DNA of 64,000 nucleotides. It comes from Geobacillus zalihae NBRC 101842. Lineage in GTDB: Bacteria; Bacillota; Bacilli; Bacillales; Anoxybacillaceae. Location: contig NZ_BCPV01000001.1 in assembly GCF_001544135.1 (NCBI RefSeq), positions 124,001-188,000 of the forward strand. The letters run 5' to 3'. Positions 27,083-35,257 of this stretch are shown in pieces. Under the pieces are notes generated by a model. It was not told where the DNA came from. It saw only the letters and a list, made by a program, of their open reading frames with translations, and did no database searches. Within the stretch, counting starts at the first letter, position 1; every line of letters begins with the position of its first letter. A program made the position numbers and the translations under genes.

Positions 27083-27509
27083 AAAATCGCCCTTTCCCCA
27101 GCAAAAAGGTGACTTTATACGTCATTGGGCCACCCCCTATCCAAATGGTTCCAGCCCGTTCAATGTTGCCGTTGTCGGTAAAGATGAGCGGATTGCGCAG
27201 CGTGCCGAGCCGAAACCGCCACGGAGAAGGGAGCGAACGAGCGACAACCTGCCGGCCGCTCGCTGCATCAATCGCCTTGTACCCAGCGCCACCGTCGGTA
27301 AAAAAAACCGCTACATTCACCCGCCGGGCGATGGCATGCTGCTGCGCGCCATACAAATCCGCGCGCAGCACAGCCAGCATATACATCTCCTCTTGATGGC
27401 GCACAGCGCCGCCAAGCGTCGGAACAGCCAGCCCGGCAAGCACGAGCACCACCGAGAAAACGATCAGCATCTCAAGCAGCGTAAACCCGCCGTTACGAGC
27501 CACTTTCAC
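27066..27509 (-). CDS. comGD: Competence minor pseudopilin ComGD
   Basis: 147 residues with the prepilin motif GGFTLLEMLIVFSVVLVLAG at about 7-26, then a pilin-like globular part. The start is a GTG at 27507-27509 overlapping the comGC end by 17 bases. It would be cleaved by ComC and join the pseudopilus. Confidence 0.92.
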   Translation of the reverse strand: MKVARNGGFTLLEMLIVFSVVLVLAGLAVPTLGGAVRHQEEMYMLAVLRADLYGAQQHAIARRVNVAVFFTDGGAGYKAIDAASGRQVVARSLPSPWRFRLGTLRNPLIFTDNGNIERAGTIWIGGGPMTYKVTFLLGKGRFYVQKM

Positions 27510-27789
27510 TCACATCGCCGTTCGTGCTGATTTGGATCGCATGACCGTTCGGACATTTGTCCGACTTGATATAGCGGCCAGCGAGCAATTCCTGCACCGT
27601 CGGAATTTTGTTATGCTCCATCTCATACGCTTTCACCTGCGCTTGCACGGTGTTCAAAAACGCCTCGCATCCTTTCGAATTGATCATGCTGTTGTGCTTT
27701 GTTATATTCGGAATGGCAATCAGCAACAGAACAGAAATCACCATCATCACGATCAACATTTCGATCAATGTGAATCCCTTTTGATTCAT
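27493..27789 (-). CDS. comGC: Competence major pseudopilin ComGC
   Basis: Main subunit of the DNA-uptake pilus, 98 residues from the ATG at 27787-27789 behind AGGAGGAGTGACA. MNQKGFTLIEMLIVMMVISV is a classic prepilin leader with cleavage between G and F. Two cysteines (KGCEAF and SDKCPNG) match the intramolecular disulfide of ComGC. A 187-base gap separates it from comGB, unusual for this operon. Confidence 0.96.
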   Translation of the reverse strand: MNQKGFTLIEMLIVMMVISVLLLIAIPNITKHNSMINSKGCEAFLNTVQAQVKAYEMEHNKIPTVQELLAGRYIKSDKCPNGHAIQISTNGDVSESGS

Positions 27790-27890
27790 TGTCACTCCTC
27801 CTCGCATACGAAATTTCAGAAAGAGCGCTTAGCGAATGATCGGTTTAGTTCGATCGGTTCCTTTACCATCGAATCTGTTCATTGATTGGG

Positions 27891-27923
27891 CCTTGGGAGG
27901 AGGGGCGCGCCCCTCTTCCAAGG
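27891..27923. repeat. Strong palindrome between comGB and comGC
   Basis: CCTTGGGAGGAGGGGC GC GCCCCTCTTCCAAGG; about 15 pairs with one bulge. No T run follows on either strand, so a simple terminator is unlikely. It may stabilise or process the mRNA inside the operon. Confidence 0.7.
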
Positions 27924-27976
27924 AGCCAACCCATCAAGATTAAGCATCTTGTTCCTACAGAGCCGTCCCATCCTTG

Positions 27977-29005
27977 CTACATTTCATTCAACATCGAAAA
28001 CATCGGCAGCAAAATCGCCAAATACATCCCGACGACAAACGAGCCAACGACTGCCAATAAAAGCGGCTGCATGCATTTTAAGACCGACTCGATTCGTTGT
28101 TCCATCACCTGCAGCAAAAACTCGCTGTAATGTTCAAGTTCTTTGCCAAGTTCGCCGTTCGACTGGCCGTGGCGGATGACAAGCGCCAGCTCTTGTTCGT
28201 AATAGCGGGCGGCGCCGATTAATCCGTCAAGCGTCATCCCTTTCATCAACCCGTCGCGAAGGCGCCGGCCTTCCATTTGCAAAAACGGCCAGGACGACGG
28301 CTCGCTGAACACGCCGAGCGCATCATAAACCGACAATCCGGCCTGCAGCAGGCGCCCGAGCTGGCGGGCGGTCAGGCAGGTGACAAACAGTCTCAGAAAA
28401 GAAGCAAGCCCTGGAATTCGCAAAGCGAATTGAAGTTTTCGGGAGACCGGCCAGCGGCGGAAACAAGCGGTGTAAAACAGCCCGGAGAACACCGCCAAGA
28501 CGGCGATGGCCGCCATCGCCATAGGGGCATGGGCGACCACCGCAAGCAGCCAAGCGGTGTGCCCGCGTTGTGGAGAAAACGCCGCCGCCGCCCGTTCAAA
28601 CTGCGGCAGCAGCCACCATTCCATCAAGACGAGCATGATGATGAGCAAAGAAAGAAGGAACATCGGATAGCGGCTGAAGCGGCGAAGTTGCTCGTGGAAG
28701 CGCGCTTTTTGCGCCAGCGTTTCCCCTGTCTCTGCCATGCCGCGCGGCAAGTCGCCATGCCGTTCGGCAAAAAAGAGAAGGTTCACCGCCATGCGGTCGA
28801 CCGACAGCGCTTCGACAGCCGCAAACAGCGGCAGCCCGGCGCGCAGCTGCTGCAGGCAGCGCTCTATTTCCAGCCGCCGGTGTGTTGGAGCTTGGATGGC
28901 CAAAAACTCAAGCGCTTGCCCAAGGGGGTAACCGCGTTCGAGCAGCCGGCCGAGCCGGGTGAAAAACAACGCCTGTTCAACAAGCGGCCACATTTTGCGC
29001 TTCAT
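27977..29005 (-). CDS. comGB: Competence pilus assembly membrane protein ComGB
   Basis: GspF/PilC-family inner-membrane platform for the pseudopilus, 342 residues. Two GspF repeats, each with a hydrophobic end; membrane helices at about 115-135, 165-185 and 315-340. The ATG overlaps the comGA stop (ATGA). It ends normally with SFVVGMYLAILLPMFSML, so the gap after it does not come from truncation. Confidence 0.95.
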   Translation of the reverse strand: MKRKMWPLVEQALFFTRLGRLLERGYPLGQALEFLAIQAPTHRRLEIERCLQQLRAGLPLFAAVEALSVDRMAVNLLFFAERHGDLPRGMAETGETLAQKARFHEQLRRFSRYPMFLLSLLIIMLVLMEWWLLPQFERAAAAFSPQRGHTAWLLAVVAHAPMAMAAIAVLAVFSGLFYTACFRRWPVSRKLQFALRIPGLASFLRLFVTCLTARQLGRLLQAGLSVYDALGVFSEPSSWPFLQMEGRRLRDGLMKGMTLDGLIGAARYYEQELALVIRHGQSNGELGKELEHYSEFLLQVMEQRIESVLKCMQPLLLAVVGSFVVGMYLAILLPMFSMLNEM

Positions 29006-30075
29006 CTTTCTTCCCCTCCGACGAGCTCAAGCATGCGGACGGGCAGGTAGCCGAGCGCAATCCCCTTGCGGATCAAGCGAGCGAGCGTCATATAAGAGCG
29101 CTTGGGCTTCCCTCTCCCATTGGAGAGAAAATGAATCACGTCCTCCAGGGCTGAACCGCAAAGCAACTCATAAACAGCCGTGCGCCGGCGGCGCCCAAGA
29201 CGGCCGCACGATGGATGGCAATCGTCGCCGCACAACGGGCAGCAAAGCTCGACAAGCCGCTGGGCAGAGACGGCAAGCAGCGTCTCAGCCAAATCGCCGA
29301 GCGGAATGCCGAATTCATGCAGCCGGTAGACGGCGCCGACTGCATCGGCGGCGTGCATCGTCGATACGACCAAATGGCCGCTCAATGCTGAACGGATGGC
29401 AATGGCCGCCGTGTCATGATCGCGGATCTCGCCGACCATCAACACATCCGGGTCATGACGCAGCGCCGCTTTTAACCCAGCTGCGTACGTGATGCCTGCT
29501 TTTTCATTGATTTGCACTTGCAACAGTCGTTCGTTCTGTTTTTCGATTGGATCTTCAAGCGTGATGATATTGCGCTGCCTTTCCGCTTGACAAAGATCAA
29601 GAAGGGTGTACAGGGTCGTCGTTTTTCCTGACCCCGTCGGACCGGTCAACAGCACGAGTCCTTGCGGATGCTGCATGAAGGAAAATAATCGTGCGGTGGA
29701 GTGGAAGAATAAGGATAGTTCGCGAAGCGGCAGCGAGAGGCGCTGCGGCAGAAGTCGAATGACGAGGCTTTCATCGTAGAGCGTCGGCAATGTCGATAAA
29801 CGCAAATACACCGTTTCCCCAAACTCCGCTACTTCCATGGCGCCGCTTTGCGGACGGCGTCGTTCCCCGATGTCCATGCCGGCTAAAAATTTAAAGTGAA
29901 CGATGAGGCGTTCCGCCGTTTCTTTCGGAAGAGCGCCAACGTCGACAAGCATGCCATCGAGCCGAAGACGAACGGCGGCATCACGGCGGCGCGGAACGAG
30001 GTGGAGATCCGAGGCGCGGCGCTGCACCGCTTCAGCGAGGAGGCGGTTTGCCGTTTGTTCGATCTCGTTCAGCAC
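29002..30075 (-). CDS. comGA: Competence pilus assembly ATPase ComGA
   Basis: GspE/PilB-type ATPase that drives pseudopilus assembly, 357 residues. Walker A is GPTGSGKTTTLYTLLD, Walker B and His box follow (DPDVLMVGEIRD, STMHAADAVGAVYRL). The GTG at 30073-30075 lies 5 bases after AAAGGAGGG; the frame to 30198 is not supported. Four cysteines (CCPLCGDDC) near residue 290 resemble the zinc site of such ATPases. First gene of the operon. I could not place a clear ComK box upstream. Confidence 0.96.
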   Translation of the reverse strand: MLNEIEQTANRLLAEAVQRRASDLHLVPRRRDAAVRLRLDGMLVDVGALPKETAERLIVHFKFLAGMDIGERRRPQSGAMEVAEFGETVYLRLSTLPTLYDESLVIRLLPQRLSLPLRELSLFFHSTARLFSFMQHPQGLVLLTGPTGSGKTTTLYTLLDLCQAERQRNIITLEDPIEKQNERLLQVQINEKAGITYAAGLKAALRHDPDVLMVGEIRDHDTAAIAIRSALSGHLVVSTMHAADAVGAVYRLHEFGIPLGDLAETLLAVSAQRLVELCCPLCGDDCHPSCGRLGRRRRTAVYELLCGSALEDVIHFLSNGRGKPKRSYMTLARLIRKGIALGYLPVRMLELVGGEER

Positions 30076-30267
30076 AGATTCCCTCCTTTCGACAGGTTGC
30101 TTTCTATTTCGACGAGCATGAGTCGTTATCCTGCTTTTGGCGCAGCTTTTTTGTGAAATTTTTTTGAATATCAGTCCACTCACTGAAAGCAGTGACAAAA
30201 ATCATTCCTCGCTTTGGACGATTTCATTATAATAACCATATCAATGATTCATTTGGGAGGGAAACCG

Positions 30268-30966
30268 ATGGAACAAACATTGAAAATCACAAGCGTGTTG
30301 TCTGACCCGACAAGATTTCATATTTATGAATACATGGCAAAAGTGCATCGCGAAGTTTCCGTTCAAGAAATCGCAGAAAAATTCCATATCCATCCAAATG
30401 TCGCACGCCTGCACTTAACGAAGCTTGAGGACGTTCGAATGGTCGTATCGGATACGCAAAAAACGGGAAAAGGCGGACGGCCGAGCCGGCTGTATCGGCT
30501 GTCCGACGAAGTGATCGGGCTGTATTTTCCGTTCCGCGATTATCAACTCCTCGCCCGCATCGCCATTCAAACGATGGCCAAACTCGGTCCCGTTGGAAGC
30601 GAGGCGTTGCGTGAAACAGGAAGACGATTCGGCCGTGAGCTCGTCGCCAGCCGTTTGCCACATAACAGCGCAGCGAGCGCGCTCACCATGGCAGACAAAA
30701 TCGCTATAATGGAAGAAGCGGCCGAAGCGGCTGGATGTTTGCCGCAGTTGCACCATGATGAAGAAAAAGAAGTGCTTTACCTCGATATTTTCAACTGCCC
30801 GTTCAAGGAAATCGCAGCGCAAGCACCTGATACGGTTTGCGGTATGCATCACTCCTTTTTGGAAGGAATGGTCGAGACGCTGTTTGCCGGTGCTGAAGTA
30901 ACGGAAACGGAAAATATGATGGAAGGCAGCCATCGCTGCGCCTACCGCATCGTCATCCGTCCGTGA
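30268..30966 (+). CDS. SufR-like winged-helix regulator with a predicted Fe-S site
   Basis: 232 residues. The N-terminal winged helix (about 10-80; SVQEIAEKFHIHPNVARLHLTKL) is ArsR/DeoR-like. The C-terminal domain has three spaced cysteines, NCPFKEIA, DTVCGMHH and SHRCAYRI, in the pattern of SufR-type iron-sulfur regulators (known family feature; the cluster is inferred). GGGAGGGAAACCG precedes the ATG at 30268; the frame from 30214 lacks a ribosome site. Divergent from comGA. TATAAT lies about 30 bases upstream, with a weak -35. Target genes unknown. Confidence 0.75.
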   Translation: MEQTLKITSVLSDPTRFHIYEYMAKVHREVSVQEIAEKFHIHPNVARLHLTKLEDVRMVVSDTQKTGKGGRPSRLYRLSDEVIGLYFPFRDYQLLARIAIQTMAKLGPVGSEALRETGRRFGRELVASRLPHNSAASALTMADKIAIMEEAAEAAGCLPQLHHDEEKEVLYLDIFNCPFKEIAAQAPDTVCGMHHSFLEGMVETLFAGAEVTETENMMEGSHRCAYRIVIRP

Positions 30967-31051
30967 CAGCGTCCCTCCTTCCTTCTTTTTTGTCTGAAAA
31001 AATCAACGGCCGGCCTTAGCTTTATTTCTTGCCCCTTGTCCGAAAGCGTTA

Positions 31052-31081
31052 TTTACATTCCCAATCGTTGTACATTATAAT
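31052..31081 (+). promoter_or_regulatory. SigA promoter of yqgY
   Basis: TTTACA (31052-31057), 18-base spacer, TATAAT (31076-31081), about 40 bases before yqgY. Confidence 0.75.
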
Positions 31082-31121
31082 AAGTAAGGACCAATGGTTT
31101 CAAACAAAGGAGGGATATAGA

Positions 31122-31364
31122 ATGGACCGCATGTTCCGCGTGCTCGCCTTTTGGACCGGCATTTTTGCTGTCATGTTTTACCTCGGCCACATGCATACGA
31201 CGTCGCTCATCTTCTTTGGGCAAACGGTGTTTTTCCTGTTCCTCGGCTTTTTAAAGCTGACCGAAAGAATGTACATTTACATTTTCGGGGCGTATTTGAC
31301 GATCTTCTTCGCGGCGTTTACGTATTGGACGACGTTTATGATGGTGCCCGGCATGGGCGAATAA
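31122..31364 (+). CDS. yqgY: DUF2626 membrane protein YqgY
   Basis: 80-residue protein made of three hydrophobic helices with short loops, beginning MDRMFRVLAFWTG, the DUF2626 signature. AAAGGAGGGATATAGA precedes the ATG; the frame upstream to 31029 runs across the promoter and is not coding. Function unknown. Single-gene unit with its own promoter and terminator. Confidence 0.9.
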   Translation: MDRMFRVLAFWTGIFAVMFYLGHMHTTSLIFFGQTVFFLFLGFLKLTERMYIYIFGAYLTIFFAAFTYWTTFMMVPGMGE

Positions 31365-31397
31365 AAAACAGGCAGAACCTCCTGCCTGTTTTTTTGC
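31364..31397. terminator. Bidirectional terminator after yqgY
   Basis: AAAAAACAGGCAG AACCTC CTGCCTGTTTTTTT between convergent genes. Confidence 0.9.
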
Positions 31398-31447
31398 CGC
31401 TTTGACCAGAACTCCTTTTCTCCATTGCAGATCAGCGAAGGAAGCCG

Positions 31448-32587
31448 TTAATCGGCCGGCAAAAACTCGGGCGCTGGCCAAAAGTCGCGCGCGGCAAAAC
31501 TCATCCCTTTCTGCAAGATCAGCACGTCAAAAAAGCGGCTGACGCCATCGTCAGCGATCAGCGCGCGGATCATTCGATTTTGGCGGCTTGCCGGCGAAAA
31601 GACATCGTCGCCTTCTGAAACGTCCCATTCATGCAAAAGGCCGGCTGCGAGCAAAAACCGATCTTGGCGAACGAACGCCACTTCCTCCCACCCAGCCTGA
31701 CGGGCGTACAAGCGAAGCGCATCCCATTGTACATGGCTCGTCAAGTCCATCTCCCCCGGATGGCGAAGCGGGTCGGCAACAAGCTGATGGCGGAAATATC
31801 CGCGCAAGCTTCCATGCCGCCGCGCCGGGGCGCGCAACTGTTCGTCCGTATAGCCATAGTCGATCGTCACCATCACCGCCTGATGAAACAGCGGCCCAAC
31901 CTCGAGCCAAAACGCCTTCATCGCGAGAGGCACCTCAAGCCTTTGCCCTTCAGCAAGATCCAATCCGCGCTCATGTAAATAGCGGACAATAGCGGGACGG
32001 CAAAGCGGCGCCTTTTCTTCAACGAGCCGGCCATCGCGGGCGGCGACAAAACATTCGTGCAAAACGCCGCCTTCCTTTACAATGACGTGAACGGGAAACG
32101 CATCAAAAAATTCGTTGCTAAACACAATGCCGGAAAACGGCCCACGCTCGGCCAGCCAGCGAGAGACATCGTCATATTGCTCCACCTTCTCGGCTGCGGG
32201 TTGAAGCGTTTCGCGCTGGCGCCGGCGGTGGAACGGGCTTTGGTCGATGATCGTATACGACAAGCAGTCGTATGTATGTGGACTTTTTTTCTTCCATTCT
32301 TCCAATACCGAAAGCGCCAATCTTCCGTCTCCGCCCCCCCACTCGCAAACAGCCGGCGGCAGGCCGCTCTGTTCCACCATCCGAACCCAAAGCGAAGCAA
32401 GCGCTTTGCCAAACACCGGCGCGAATGAGCTGTTCGTAAAAAAATCGCCTCTCTTGCCGATTTTCGCCCGCTCTCGCATATAGTAGCCGAATCGTTCATC
32501 GTAAAGAGCCATCTGCATGTAATCGGCGTACGACACCCGCCCACCCGGCGCCGCGGCAATCTGTTCATACAATCGATCCATCACCAT
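31448..32587 (-). CDS. MidA/NDUFAF7-like SAM-dependent methyltransferase (DUF185)
   Basis: 379-residue putative arginine or other methyltransferase. The N-terminal part GRVSYADYMQMALYDERFGYYM and the SAM-binding VCEWGGGDGRLA are typical of the family (mitochondrial relatives methylate complex I). Later GIVFSNEFFDAFPVHV corresponds to the NELLDA-type motif. The substrate in bacteria is not established. It is not at this spot in B. subtilis. The start is one of two close ATG codons (32587 or 32581). Confidence 0.85.
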   Translation of the reverse strand: MVMDRLYEQIAAAPGGRVSYADYMQMALYDERFGYYMRERAKIGKRGDFFTNSSFAPVFGKALASLWVRMVEQSGLPPAVCEWGGGDGRLALSVLEEWKKKSPHTYDCLSYTIIDQSPFHRRRQRETLQPAAEKVEQYDDVSRWLAERGPFSGIVFSNEFFDAFPVHVIVKEGGVLHECFVAARDGRLVEEKAPLCRPAIVRYLHERGLDLAEGQRLEVPLAMKAFWLEVGPLFHQAVMVTIDYGYTDEQLRAPARRHGSLRGYFRHQLVADPLRHPGEMDLTSHVQWDALRLYARQAGWEEVAFVRQDRFLLAAGLLHEWDVSEGDDVFSPASRQNRMIRALIADDGVSRFFDVLILQKGMSFAARDFWPAPEFLPAD

Positions 32588-32610
32588 TTCTCTACCCCGT
32601 CTTCCTCATC

Positions 32611-32660
32611 ATTCCGAAAGAAGCTCCCGCCTCAAGCAAAGTGAAGTGGGAGTCGTTCAC
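32611..32660 (+). repeat. Hairpin repeat copy A (IS200/IS605 right-end-like)
   Basis: 50 bases, ATTCCGAAAG then an 11-bp stem CTCCCGCCTCA/TGAAGTGGGAG and GTCGTTCAC. It matches copy B at 38983-39033 over its full length, with stem changes that mostly keep pairing. Confidence 0.75.
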
Positions 32661-32670
32661 TTTTTTACTG

Positions 32671-32699
32671 TTGACATAGTGAAAATAATCATATATTGT
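32671..32699 (+). promoter_or_regulatory. Promoter with overlapping Fur-like box for a small RNA
   Basis: TTGACA (32671-32676), 17-base spacer, TATTGT (32694-32699), pointing right with no gene downstream. The spacer holds TGAAAATAATCATAT (32680-32694), 10 of 14 positions of the 7-1-7 Fur motif. Confidence 0.6.
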
Positions 32700-32705
32700 T
32701 ATAGT

Positions 32706-32790
32706 AGCAGCTTAACTATATCCCCTCCCATTATTGTGGATAGAACATCCCCCAAAAACCCTTCTTGGCGCGGCTAAGAAGGGTTTTTTT
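32706..32790 (+). ncRNA. Candidate FsrA-like small RNA
   Basis: Predicted transcript of about 85 bases from the promoter at 32671-32699 to an intrinsic terminator (32754-32790). It has no ribosome site or open frame and carries two C-rich single-stranded stretches, TATATCCCCTCCC (about 32717-32729) and ATCCCCC (32747-32753). Size, C-rich anti-ribosome-site stretches and the Fur-like promoter recall B. subtilis FsrA (about 84 bases), which represses iron-using proteins when iron is low. Identity is inferred. Confidence 0.55.
32754..32790. terminator. Strong terminator of the small RNA
   Basis: AAAAACCCTTCTT GGCGCGGCT AAGAAGGGTTTTTTT; A run on the left makes it potentially bidirectional. Confidence 0.9.
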
Positions 32791-32875
32791 GTGTTCCGGC
32801 GCCAGGAGGCCTTCGGTTGCGCTTTTCCTTGCCCAAAGGAGCCCCCTGCGTTTGCCCGAGGGGATTGCTTGTGTG

Positions 32876-32900
32876 AAGCCGGCGTAGACGGCTTTTTTTC
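32876..32900 (+). terminator. Plus-strand hairpin and T run next to the yqgX stop
   Basis: AAGCCG GCGTAGA CGGCTT followed by seven T on the plus strand, directly against the yqgX stop. The orientation does not serve yqgX; it may stop read-through from the small-RNA promoter. Confidence 0.6.
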
Positions 32901-33533
32901 TTACGAAAACCCATGCAAAAACGGATTTGCATCCATCTCTGCGGCGATCGTCGTCTCTGGCCCATGGCCTGAAAGAACGATCGTTTCCTCCGGCAGCGTA
33001 AGCAGTTCGTCATGAATGCTTTTCAACAGCTGCTGATGGTTGCCGCCTGGCAAATCCGTGCGTCCGATGCTGCCGGCAAACAGCGCATCGCCGGAAAACA
33101 CAATATTGGCTTGTTTGCAATAATACGAGACGCTGCCCGGGGAATGACCCGGCGTTTCGCGGACATCCAACGCAAACGGACCAATGTTCAGCGCCGTCGG
33201 TCCTTTCAGGCATGTCGGTTCGCAGCGGACAGCGACCGGACCGCCGAAATAAAGCGAGCCATTCAATGCCGGATCTTGCAGCCATTGTTTTTCCTTTTCG
33301 TGCACATACACTGGAATGTCCCAGCGGGCAAGCACGTCCGGGATGCCGCCAATATGGTCAAAATGCGCATGCGTCAGCAAAATCGCCAACGGGGTCAGCC
33401 CTTTTTCCTCGATCCGTCGGACAAGCGCCGCGCCTTCCGCGCCGGGGTCAACGATCAGGCATTGTCGGTCTGCAGACGACAACAAGTAAGCGTTGGCCTG
33501 AATCGGACCGACAGGGATGCGCGTCCATTCCAT
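32901..33533 (-). CDS. yqgX: Glyoxalase II-like metallo-beta-lactamase hydrolase YqgX
   Basis: 210-residue metal hydrolase. The zinc motif THAHFDH is at about 53-59, with further ligands in ETPGHSPGS and the LSGHGPET end. B. subtilis YqgX belongs to the same glyoxalase II-like group; the natural substrate is unsettled. The ATG at 33531-33533 behind AGGAGATCGT is chosen; an upstream ATG at 33563 is less well placed. Confidence 0.93.
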   Translation of the reverse strand: MEWTRIPVGPIQANAYLLSSADRQCLIVDPGAEGAALVRRIEEKGLTPLAILLTHAHFDHIGGIPDVLARWDIPVYVHEKEKQWLQDPALNGSLYFGGPVAVRCEPTCLKGPTALNIGPFALDVRETPGHSPGSVSYYCKQANIVFSGDALFAGSIGRTDLPGGNHQQLLKSIHDELLTLPEETIVLSGHGPETTIAAEMDANPFLHGFS

Positions 33534-33701
33534 ACGATCTCCTCCTTTTCTTGGCATGTCCAATATTTAACTTTATTTTACTGTTTTTTTTCAAGCGATG
33601 GAAGAGAAAAGAGAAAGGGACCTCGACAAATGGGGGAAAAAAGATTACAATGAAAAAGAATGGACACGTTTGTACATACTGTTTCATGAGGGGGTAAAAC
33701 G

Positions 33702-33878
33702 ATGGGTACGGTCATTATTTTTGCACTTGTAACGCTGCTTGCCCTTTATGGAATGCTCCGTACATTGCGCGAGAAAAACGTGCTCGGATTTTTGTTTGGA
33801 CTTGCCACTACCGCCGTATTCGGCTGGTTTACCATTATGACCATTTTACATCACGGCATTCCAACCGGCACGCACTGA
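33702..33878 (+). CDS. yqgW: DUF2759 membrane protein YqgW
   Basis: 58-residue protein starting MGTVIIFALVTLLALYGM and ending HHGIPTGTH, with two hydrophobic helices. GAGGGGGTAAAACG precedes the ATG. Matches the small DUF2759 family; position between yqgX and yqgT is as in Bacillus. Function unknown. Confidence 0.85.
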   Translation: MGTVIIFALVTLLALYGMLRTLREKNVLGFLFGLATTAVFGWFTIMTILHHGIPTGTH

Positions 33879-33915
33879 AAACGCAAGAGGCCAATCATGC
33901 CTCTTGCGTTTTTTT
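33879..33915. terminator. Bidirectional terminator between yqgW and yqgT
   Basis: AAAACGCAAGAGGC CAATCAT GCCTCTTGCGTTTTTTT between convergent genes. Confidence 0.9.
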
Positions 33916-35074
33916 ATGCCATTTTGAGCGCTGCTAAAAACAGGCCGAGGCTGTCGCGGTATATTCGTGCAAACTGCGAGAGCGGCAACGGATTGACACC
34001 CTCGCCGAGCTCTACGGTGTAACCGCGCCGCTTCCACGTTTGAATGAACCAATCGCGGTAGCCGGCATGGCTGTCAATGTAGCGAACAGCCTGGTAGCCG
34101 CTTGCTTCGGCCATCGCCTGAACCGTTGCCTTCGCCTCCGGCGGCTCGAACCCTTCATATCCCCAATAAATTTCCTTGCCTTGTGTATGAAACGCGACGA
34201 CCATCGCAAAATCGCCTGACTCGGCGAGCGCCGCCATCGCTTTCGCTTCCGGCTCCGTAAGCGGGGCGAATCCTGGAAAATCACGCGGTGCCGGCGCTTT
34301 CGGCGGTTTGCGGGCCTGTTCTATTTCCCAGTTAGCTGGGAATTGATTGTTTAAATCAACGCCGCGGATGTTCGCTTTCCATTGCGAAAAGTCGAGCGAT
34401 CCACCGTTGATGCAGACGACTTCACTCCGATGCGGCTCTTCTTCCGGCGGGCCGTTCAGCACAAGATTGACGCCGTCGGGATTGACCATCGGCACAACGG
34501 AAAGAGTCACTTTACGGTAATAATCAAGCACCCGATGGCCATTAAGCTCGTCATCGTTAACCAACGCCCTCGCGTACTCGTCGATGAGCGCCATGATCAC
34601 GGCCGTCGTGATCCACTCATTCGCGTGGAATGATCCGTTCATATGCACGCGCACCGGTCCTCGGCCGATTTGCAGTTCAACGAGCGGCAAGCCGAGAACG
34701 CTATGGCCGATCGTCCGCTGGCGCACAAACGGATAGCGACAGACGAGGGCGGTGATATCCTCCATCAAAGCGGCAAAATCGTACGGACGGACGCTGCGGA
34801 CGACCGGGGACGAAATCCGCTTCGGCAGCGGCGCTGTTCCGTTGATGACCGCCATCGCCCCCGGCAGCCGCCGCAGCACCTCCGTCGGCAGCGATAGGCG
34901 GTCAGCGAGCGCTTCCCACGTATCGATCGGCGCGTATCCCGGGATGGCAACGGTCTGCCCAGGGCGCAATCCCTCTTCCACATGCGGATTCGAATCGATG
35001 ATCAGTTCAGTCGGCACCGAAAACCATCGTCCATATGTTTCAAACGTATCGCCGGGCCATGCTTGAAGGTGCAT
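33914..35074 (-). CDS. yqgT: Gamma-D-glutamyl-L-diamino acid endopeptidase I-like zinc carboxypeptidase
   Basis: 386 residues: N-terminal LysM domains for cell-wall binding (about 2-47, with a second, degenerate one at 48-85) and an M14 carboxypeptidase domain. Zinc ligands lie in HANEW (His and Glu) and in AFHTQG; the catalytic glutamate is in ELGEG. Relatives cut between gamma-D-Glu and diaminopimelate in peptidoglycan peptides. No signal peptide, so it may act in sporulating cells or recycling. The start precedes the LysM directly. Confidence 0.93.
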   Translation of the reverse strand: MHLQAWPGDTFETYGRWFSVPTELIIDSNPHVEEGLRPGQTVAIPGYAPIDTWEALADRLSLPTEVLRRLPGAMAVINGTAPLPKRISSPVVRSVRPYDFAALMEDITALVCRYPFVRQRTIGHSVLGLPLVELQIGRGPVRVHMNGSFHANEWITTAVIMALIDEYARALVNDDELNGHRVLDYYRKVTLSVVPMVNPDGVNLVLNGPPEEEPHRSEVVCINGGSLDFSQWKANIRGVDLNNQFPANWEIEQARKPPKAPAPRDFPGFAPLTEPEAKAMAALAESGDFAMVVAFHTQGKEIYWGYEGFEPPEAKATVQAMAEASGYQAVRYIDSHAGYRDWFIQTWKRRGYTVELGEGVNPLPLSQFARIYRDSLGLFLAALKMA

Positions 35075-35221
35075 GCGCCGTCTCCCCTTCCCATTTCTTT
35101 ACCTTAACATATGTCGGCAGACGGCAAAAAATGAGCGCCTGGCAGGCGGCAGTGCACGAATGTTCGCAAACATCTCCTTCTTTAAAGTTCGTTCCAATCT
35201 CATATCATCCAACAATAAGAA

Positions 35222-35253
35222 AAGGCGCCCCAACCTTTTTGGGACACCTTCCG
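35222..35253 (-). terminator. Terminator after glcK
   Basis: Minus strand AAGGTGTCCC AAAAAGGTT GGGGCGCCTT TTCTT. Confidence 0.75.
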
Positions 35254-35257
35254 TTGT

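Noticed and set aside
30076-30267. ComK box upstream of comGA
   Set aside because: A and T runs are present but no pair of AAAA-N5-TTTT units with accepted spacing could be placed.
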